A stretch of 64,000 bases of DNA from NCBI GenBank assembly GCA_049694275.1, contig JBAVQS010000250.1, positions 1 to 64,000 of the forward strand, in the 5' to 3' direction. The position numbers and the translations under genes are program-made. Positions 59,375 through 64,000 of this stretch are shown piece by piece. Source of the DNA: JBAVQS01 sp049694275. GTDB taxonomy: Bacteria; Chloroflexota; Anaerolineae; UBA4142; SHND01. Every line of letters starts with the position of its first letter. Position 1 is the stretch's first letter. Below the pieces are notes generated by a model that was not told where the DNA came from, did not search any database, and saw nothing but the letters and a program-made list of their open reading frames with translations.

Positions 59375-60584
59375 GCACCGTTCCCCGACGCGCCGTTCGC
59401 ACCCACTCGACCGGCCGGCCAAAGCGCGCCATCAGACTCAATACAGTTCGCCAAATGATAAATAAAGGCCCCAATGACATGGCAATAAATGTCTTGACTG
59501 GCGCACGCTCGAGCCCCAGTCCCACCAACGGATAGATGCCAAGTAAGATAACCACCGCCGTCCAGATATAAGCGAAGACAGGGCTGATCCAGGAAAGAAG
59601 CGCCACATTCAGCACAAGGATCGCCGCGCTGATCAGAGTCAGAGTCGAATAGGAGGGAAAGAAGGACTGCGCAGCGCCATCCAGGAGTTTCAAATCCAGC
59701 CGGCGCAAACCCTCCCGGAGCATTTGCCCAGCAAAACGATGACTCGATTGGTAAGTTCCCGCCAGCCAGCGCGCCCGTTGAGCGCGTGCTACGGTCCAGT
59801 TTGCGGCTGCCTCCCCATACCCGATTGCGCCGGGCTCGTAGACGATTCGCATCCCACCGAGCAACAGCCGCTGTCGAAATTCATAATCCTCGGTCAGCCC
59901 TTCCGTCCAGGCCACCTGTTTCAATACGTCGGCGCGATAACAGATCGAGTCGCCCATGTTCTTGGCCGACCAACCCAGGTTGGAGCGCCCGAGGTTCTGG
60001 AATCGATTGTCCACAATAAACATGGCCGCCATGAGGGCGGGGAACCAACCGTCGTCGGGATTGCTAATCCGGTGCTGACCCTGGACGACCGGTGCGCCCT
60101 CGCGCAATCGCTGGTCCATCAAGCGGATAAAACCGGGCGAAACGACGGTGTCGGCGTCAAAGACCACGATGCCATCCACTGCGCCGTACGCGGCGCAACC
60201 CTCGTCCGATAGCAAACGCTCAAATAGCCAGCGCATGGCTGCGCCTTTGCTGCCGCGCAAGCCCTCCTGGCGCTCATGCACAATTGCGCCGGCGCGGCGC
60301 GCCATTTCGGCTGTTTGGTCCGTGCAATAATCGGCGACAACATGCACATCGAAAAGATGAGCCGGGTAATCCAACTTTTTCAATGCTGCGACCGATTGCT
60401 CAATCACCCCTTCTTCATTATGCGCCGGGATGGTGATGGCAAAGCGCAGACGCGCGCCATCGGCGACCGGGTGCGGCTTGATGCGCCGCACCCGGATTGA
60501 GGCGATCGCCAATAGATAGAGATAGGCGAGCGGCGCGCCGATGCTAACCAGCGCCAGAATGGATAGGAGCTCCAAAAGTAACAT
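59352..60584 (-). CDS. Glycosyltransferase family 2, multi-membrane-segment
   Basis: A 410-residue inverting GT2 with an N-terminal membrane helix, the nucleotide-sugar fold (RFAITIPAHNEEGVIEQSV; VDGIVVFDADTVV with DxD), Q/RxxRW-like QRARWLAGTYQ, and two to three C-terminal membrane segments. This architecture is typical of cellulose-synthase-like or polysaccharide-chain synthases. It starts 2 nt after the preceding gene and forms part of the surface polysaccharide operon. Confidence 0.9.
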   Translation of the reverse strand: MLLLELLSILALVSIGAPLAYLYLLAIASIRVRRIKPHPVADGARLRFAITIPAHNEEGVIEQSVAALKKLDYPAHLFDVHVVADYCTDQTAEMARRAGAIVHERQEGLRGSKGAAMRWLFERLLSDEGCAAYGAVDGIVVFDADTVVSPGFIRLMDQRLREGAPVVQGQHRISNPDDGWFPALMAAMFIVDNRFQNLGRSNLGWSAKNMGDSICYRADVLKQVAWTEGLTEDYEFRQRLLLGGMRIVYEPGAIGYGEAAANWTVARAQRARWLAGTYQSSHRFAGQMLREGLRRLDLKLLDGAAQSFFPSYSTLTLISAAILVLNVALLSWISPVFAYIWTAVVILLGIYPLVGLGLERAPVKTFIAMSLGPLFIIWRTVLSLMARFGRPVEWVRTARRGTVHGDGTAK

Positions 60585-60586
60585 CG

Positions 60587-61558
60587 CTATTCCAATTTCC
60601 AGCAGGCGCGCAAGATGTCGACGTTCGATTTCACTTCACGGTCCGCCCGCTGGCGCCATCCGGGCAGCGGCCAGGCCAATCCCCACAAAGCCAGCTTGCC
60701 GAGGCTGAGTGCGCCCATCATGACGCGTAGCGCCAGCGCCGCGGGCTCGCCATAATTCTTGCGATAAAAAAGCATCTTGCCGCGATAGACCATCCGCCGG
60801 CGGCGCCAACGGTCGAGACTCCGCCCGCCGTAATGAATCGTGGTTACCCCGGGCACATAATAGACTTTCCAGCCACACTGTTGGAGCCGATATTGCAGGT
60901 CGGCCTCATCCCCGTAAATAAAATAGTCTTCCGCCAACAAGCCGATCTGCTCCAGCGCCGCTCGGCGCACCAGCAAGCAAGCTGACCCAAGCCAGCCGAC
61001 CTGGCGCGGCTGGTCATCACGGCCGTGATTGGGATAGGCGGGCGAGATGAGCATCCCCAAACGCGTGGCGATCATGAATTCCTGCCAGAGATTGGAAAAA
61101 TCGCCATAGCCGGCCTGGAGCGTCCCATCGGGATTCAGGAGGATGCCCCCCACCGCGCCCGCATCCCGATGATCGGCCATGAATCGGACCATGGTATCCA
61201 GCGACCGGGCATTGACGATTGTATCGTCGTTCAGCAGGAGCACACAGCGCCCCTGCGTCGCCTTGATCCCCTGGTTGCTCGCCCGGCTCAGGCCAACGTT
61301 CCCATCATTTTTGATGAGTTGGACTTGGGGAAACTTCTCCTCCACCATCGCCGGCGTACCATCGCTAGAACCATTGTCAATCAGTACGACATCGAAAGTG
61401 GTTTCGAGCCCGGCGCCATAGAGGGATTCTAAACACGGTTCCAGGTATTTCTTGTTGTTCCAACAGACAATGACAATCGAAAGCTCCGGGACATTCGGCG
61501 CGTTCTCATCCTGATTGTCGATTACGGTGACTTGCCGGTCACCATGGACATGCGCCAT
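60587..61558 (-). CDS. Glycosyltransferase family 2 (rhamnosyltransferase-like)
   Basis: A 323-residue GT2 with LSIVIVCWNNKKYLEPCLES, VVLIDNGSSDGTPAMV, CVLLLNDDTIV (DxD-like NDD) and the EDYFIYGDEADLQYRLQQCGW motif typical of rhamnosyl-like GT2s. C-terminal hydrophobic patches may associate with the membrane. The gene is separated from the nucleotidyltransferase by 3 nt and from the next GT2 by 2 nt. Confidence 0.9.
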   Translation of the reverse strand: MAHVHGDRQVTVIDNQDENAPNVPELSIVIVCWNNKKYLEPCLESLYGAGLETTFDVVLIDNGSSDGTPAMVEEKFPQVQLIKNDGNVGLSRASNQGIKATQGRCVLLLNDDTIVNARSLDTMVRFMADHRDAGAVGGILLNPDGTLQAGYGDFSNLWQEFMIATRLGMLISPAYPNHGRDDQPRQVGWLGSACLLVRRAALEQIGLLAEDYFIYGDEADLQYRLQQCGWKVYYVPGVTTIHYGGRSLDRWRRRRMVYRGKMLFYRKNYGEPAALALRVMMGALSLGKLALWGLAWPLPGWRQRADREVKSNVDILRACWKLE

Positions 61559-61561
61559 TCT

Positions 61562-62311
61562 TTACTCCTGGCGGAACTTGTCGTCCAGTTCCATGATCTC
61601 TTCATACGTGCCTAAATCAATGTAGGCGCCCCCTGCAATATGCACGCCGCGGCCTGTCATTCCCTGCTGGATTGCGCTGTTCATGATCTCGGCAAAGTCC
61701 GATATTCCCTCGTCGTTGACACAATGATGCAGGTGCTCGGTAAACCGCGGGCGCCAGATAATGCATCCCCACATCAAGGTAAGCTCCGTCTTTTTGGGCT
61801 TGTCGACAATCTCGACAACGCGCCGGTCTGCATCCATCCGGACCATCCCAAACTTTTCGGGGCGGTCTGTGTTGAACAGGATGAGGATGAGATCGTCGGT
61901 GGGGAGCGCTTCGTTCAGGCCGCGTTCGAACACATCCGGCGGCATAATCGTATCCGCCATGCCAAAACACACCGTCTTACCCACCGTCAGATGATAGGCC
62001 GCATCCAGGGCATGCGCCAGCCCGGGGGAGGTTGAGCCTTTTTTGCCCTCCCGAGGCTCCTGGACGACATAGCTAATATTGCAACCAAAGCGATGGCCGT
62101 CTCCAAAATAGGCCAACAGTTGGTGCTTGGTTTCGTTCACCACAAAGACCACATGCTTGAGTCCTGCCGCCGTCAGATTATCCAGCACAAATTGGGAAAC
62201 CGGCTTGTAGCGGTTTTCGCGGATGATGGGGTACAATTCCTTTGGATAGGGCAAACCTAACCGGACCCCTTTGCCTGCAGCCGGAACCAGCCCAATCAAT
62301 TCCTTACTCAC
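61562..62311 (-). CDS. NDP-sugar nucleotidyltransferase (glucose-1-phosphate thymidylyl/uridylyltransferase-like)
   Basis: A 249-residue nucleotidyltransferase making an activated sugar for the cluster. The signature is GLVPAAGKGVRLGLPYPKELYPI (GxGxRxxxxTxxxPK-like) and a metal Asp in MADTIMP. GTG 62311 is chosen because GGAGGAGA lies just upstream; the frame to 62416 reads into the O-antigen ligase gene. It is shorter than RmlA (about 290), so the exact base and sugar are uncertain. Confidence 0.85.
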   Translation of the reverse strand: MSKELIGLVPAAGKGVRLGLPYPKELYPIIRENRYKPVSQFVLDNLTAAGLKHVVFVVNETKHQLLAYFGDGHRFGCNISYVVQEPREGKKGSTSPGLAHALDAAYHLTVGKTVCFGMADTIMPPDVFERGLNEALPTDDLILILFNTDRPEKFGMVRMDADRRVVEIVDKPKKTELTLMWGCIIWRPRFTEHLHHCVNDEGISDFAEIMNSAIQQGMTGRGVHIAGGAYIDLGTYEEIMELDDKFRQE

Positions 62312-62331
62312 AATCTCCTCCTTCGGCGCGA

Positions 62332-63741
62332 TTAGGACGCGGGGACGGAATCCTTTGCCCCCGCCCGTTGCTTGGCTTGATTCTCGATAAATACGAGCCC
62401 GCCCAGGAACAACCACGCCAATACGCTGGCGCGGAAGCCGTTCAAACCGATATTATAGGCAAAGGGCAAAATCCAGTCATTCTGCATTCCTCCCTCAGCC
62501 ATGCCAACCATCGCCCCGAGGCAGGCAAATACATAGCCCTGCATAAAGTCGCCTTTAAAGCGGTTCCGCAAAGACCACGCCAGCGATCCCAATTGCAGTT
62601 GAAGCCACACATACAATCCCAGGCCCACAATACCCATCTCAGCCATGATATCCACATACTGATTGTGCGAATTAAAGCTCACGGCATAGCCCAGGATTCC
62701 ATAGAGCTGAGTGTAAAAGTAATAGTTCGCTGGGCCCAGTCCAATGATAGGACTATTCGGGATAACCTGAGTGACAACAACCCGCCAGGCTTCCAGGCGC
62801 GTATCAGTGCTGTACTGCTTGGCGCCGAGCAGCGCGGCAAAGAAATCAGGACTGGTATACAACAGCACGCCCAGGGCAATGACCGTCACCAGGAGCCCCA
62901 CCCGCCAGGAACGCAGCCATATCAGCGCGCCGATCGTGATCGCCATCGGCACCCAGCCCGATGTCCACAACCGATTGAAAAAATAGCACGCGACAAAGCT
63001 GACGCCGAGGAGAAAGATCAAATAGAACCTGGGCCAGGGTCGGAGCTTTTGATTGAACAGGAGCTGCCCGAGGGACAATGCAGTAATCCAGGTCCAGAAA
63101 ACACTGCCATCTGCCCCGTATGTGATGAGCACCCCCTGCAATCCTTGCCACGGGGTCAATCGGGACAGGATATACGGAGTGCTCATGACCAAAAAGACGC
63201 CGACGAGGACCTTGAGTTGATGCTCTGTCTGGATGCGGTTCGCGAGGAGCCAAAAGGCGCCCGCAGAGAGAATAAATACGGCCCAACCGGCCAACTGAGT
63301 TGCAAATGGCGCGGTGTGGGCAAATGGATTCCATGGGACAATCCCCGCAGCAAGCGAGACAGTCGCAGAGACACAAAACAAGAACAAGGGCACGTTAACC
63401 CGTGAGGATAACCACTCAACGTGGTGATGGCGCAGCATCTCGATAATCCACAGCGCCAGGAGCAACGGCAAAAGTAAAATCGTGATATTGACCACGGTTT
63501 GGGTTCCAGTTGCAATGGCGAACGGAACGACGAGGTCTGCGATCATCAGCGCCGGCAAACCCAACTGCGGTCTCAACATCAAGACGAGGAGCGCCGGCAC
63601 GGCGATCAAGGCCCCCACAACCAGGATCGACGCGCTCTGTCCAAAATAATAGGCCAGGCCCAGAACCGCGGCGACCACCGTCAACGGGAACAGCACGCGC
63701 TGCGGCCAATCTTTTAAATCAAGCTGTGCAAAATTTGTCAT
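62332..63741 (-). CDS. O-antigen ligase/polymerase-like membrane protein
   Basis: A 469-residue membrane protein with about twelve hydrophobic segments and the Wzy_C-type O-antigen ligase pattern, including a large loop near the C-terminus (GLGPANYYFYTQLYGILGYAVSFNSHNQYVD) in which the HNxY/D motif is the family mark. It likely polymerises or attaches surface polysaccharide repeats. It lies in the leftward cluster just after the edge gene. Confidence 0.88.
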   Translation of the reverse strand: MTNFAQLDLKDWPQRVLFPLTVVAAVLGLAYYFGQSASILVVGALIAVPALLVLMLRPQLGLPALMIADLVVPFAIATGTQTVVNITILLLPLLLALWIIEMLRHHHVEWLSSRVNVPLFLFCVSATVSLAAGIVPWNPFAHTAPFATQLAGWAVFILSAGAFWLLANRIQTEHQLKVLVGVFLVMSTPYILSRLTPWQGLQGVLITYGADGSVFWTWITALSLGQLLFNQKLRPWPRFYLIFLLGVSFVACYFFNRLWTSGWVPMAITIGALIWLRSWRVGLLVTVIALGVLLYTSPDFFAALLGAKQYSTDTRLEAWRVVVTQVIPNSPIIGLGPANYYFYTQLYGILGYAVSFNSHNQYVDIMAEMGIVGLGLYVWLQLQLGSLAWSLRNRFKGDFMQGYVFACLGAMVGMAEGGMQNDWILPFAYNIGLNGFRASVLAWLFLGGLVFIENQAKQRAGAKDSVPAS

Positions 63742-63742
63742 A

Positions 63743-64000
63743 TTACTCTTTGGGCGTCTCCCCCCGCAATCCCATGCGATACCCCTGCGCGATATAACCC
63801 CCGATCACCCAGCGATAGAGCGGCGCCAGGACCTGTGGCTGCGGATAAACCCGCTCGAACAGGTGGGTCACCATTTCCAATCCCGGCAGGACTGGCCACG
63901 CAGCTAACACCTGCCGCACAATTTTTTTTGCAATGAGGCTGGGTGAATCCTCTCCCCACTGTACATAGCCTTTATCGCGGAACATAGGCAGGAGCGGCGC
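63743..64000 (-). CDS. Partial protein at window edge (glycosyltransferase-like)
   Basis: The frame is open to the right edge (no stop back to 64000), so only the last 86 codons are seen. They read PMFRDKGYVQWGEDSPSLIA... and end GYIAQGYRMGLRGETPKE, a tail typical of GT2-type polysaccharide glycosyltransferases. The stop falls 1 nt before the O-antigen ligase gene. The true start and family lie outside the window. Confidence 0.55.
   Translation of the reverse strand, partial: APLLPMFRDKGYVQWGEDSPSLIAKKIVRQVLAAWPVLPGLEMVTHLFERVYPQPQVLAPLYRWVIGGYIAQGYRMGLRGETPKE

Overview
The window looks like chromosomal DNA of a GC-rich (about 60%) bacterium, most likely a Chloroflexota (Anaerolineae-like) lineage. 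This is inferred from gene content and style and was not tested by phylogeny. The clues are a tRNA-Trp-type T-box ahead of a trp operon that also carries trpS and a second TrpB, DUF362/polyferredoxin pairs, several STAND-ATPase, SIR2 and FGE-domain proteins, many lipoproteins with PT-rich linkers, and abundant short intergenic repeats. No rRNA, integrase, transposase, reverse transcriptase or CRISPR array was seen. One tRNA (Leu, anticodon GAG) is present at 23472-23554.

Layout. 0-8.6 kb: a UbiB-type kinase, then a leftward five-gene ABC-2 efflux operon whose lipoprotein adaptor is a tandem double HlyD. 8.8-11.5 kb: a Tat-exported DUF362 lipoprotein translationally coupled to a fused membrane/Tat polyferredoxin. 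11.6-16.6 kb: a cyclase-STAND-TPR regulator, four small uncharacterised genes (two of them paralogous) and a cold-shock gene. 16.8-23.4 kb: the accessory, probably conflict-related region. It holds a TIR-SIR2-transglutaminase-like protein, a 142-bp tandem repeat, a GIY-YIG protein, and a SIR2-STAND-HEAT-FGE gene split by one in-frame TAG. The FGE C-terminus resembles a diversity-generating-retroelement variable region. The block ends at the tRNA-Leu.

23.6-32.8 kb: two uncharacterised genes, a six-hairpin-type glycosidase, a GH2 beta-mannosidase-like enzyme, an epimerase and a GT4. 32.8-40.4 kb: T-box(Trp)-trpD-trpC-trpF-trpB-trpA-trpS-trpB2; trpE and trpG are not in the window. 40.5-48.7 kb: an ATL DNA-repair protein, a ParB/SbnI-like protein, an NfeD-flotillin pair, a toxin-antitoxin cluster with a decayed member, an orphan HlyD adaptor and a LysM/M23 lipoprotein. 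48.7-56.8 kb: a protoglobin-Rieske-Rieske fusion, an M4 metallopeptidase, a PrsW-like protease, three small uncharacterised genes and DNA polymerase IV. 56.8-64 kb: a leftward cell-surface polysaccharide cluster (O-antigen ligase, nucleotidyltransferase, three glycosyltransferases, acyltransferase, and a partial gene at the edge).

Candidates for something undescribed are (i) the TIR-SIR2-protease protein next to the SIR2-STAND-FGE gene, in both of which the SIR2 Asn and His are replaced in the same way, and (ii) the protoglobin-double-Rieske protein. Other recurrent features are MITE-like elements ending in GTAGGGGC/GCCCCTAC and several promoters whose -10 box sits only 8-12 nt before a start codon lacking a Shine-Dalgarno, which suggests leaderless mRNAs.
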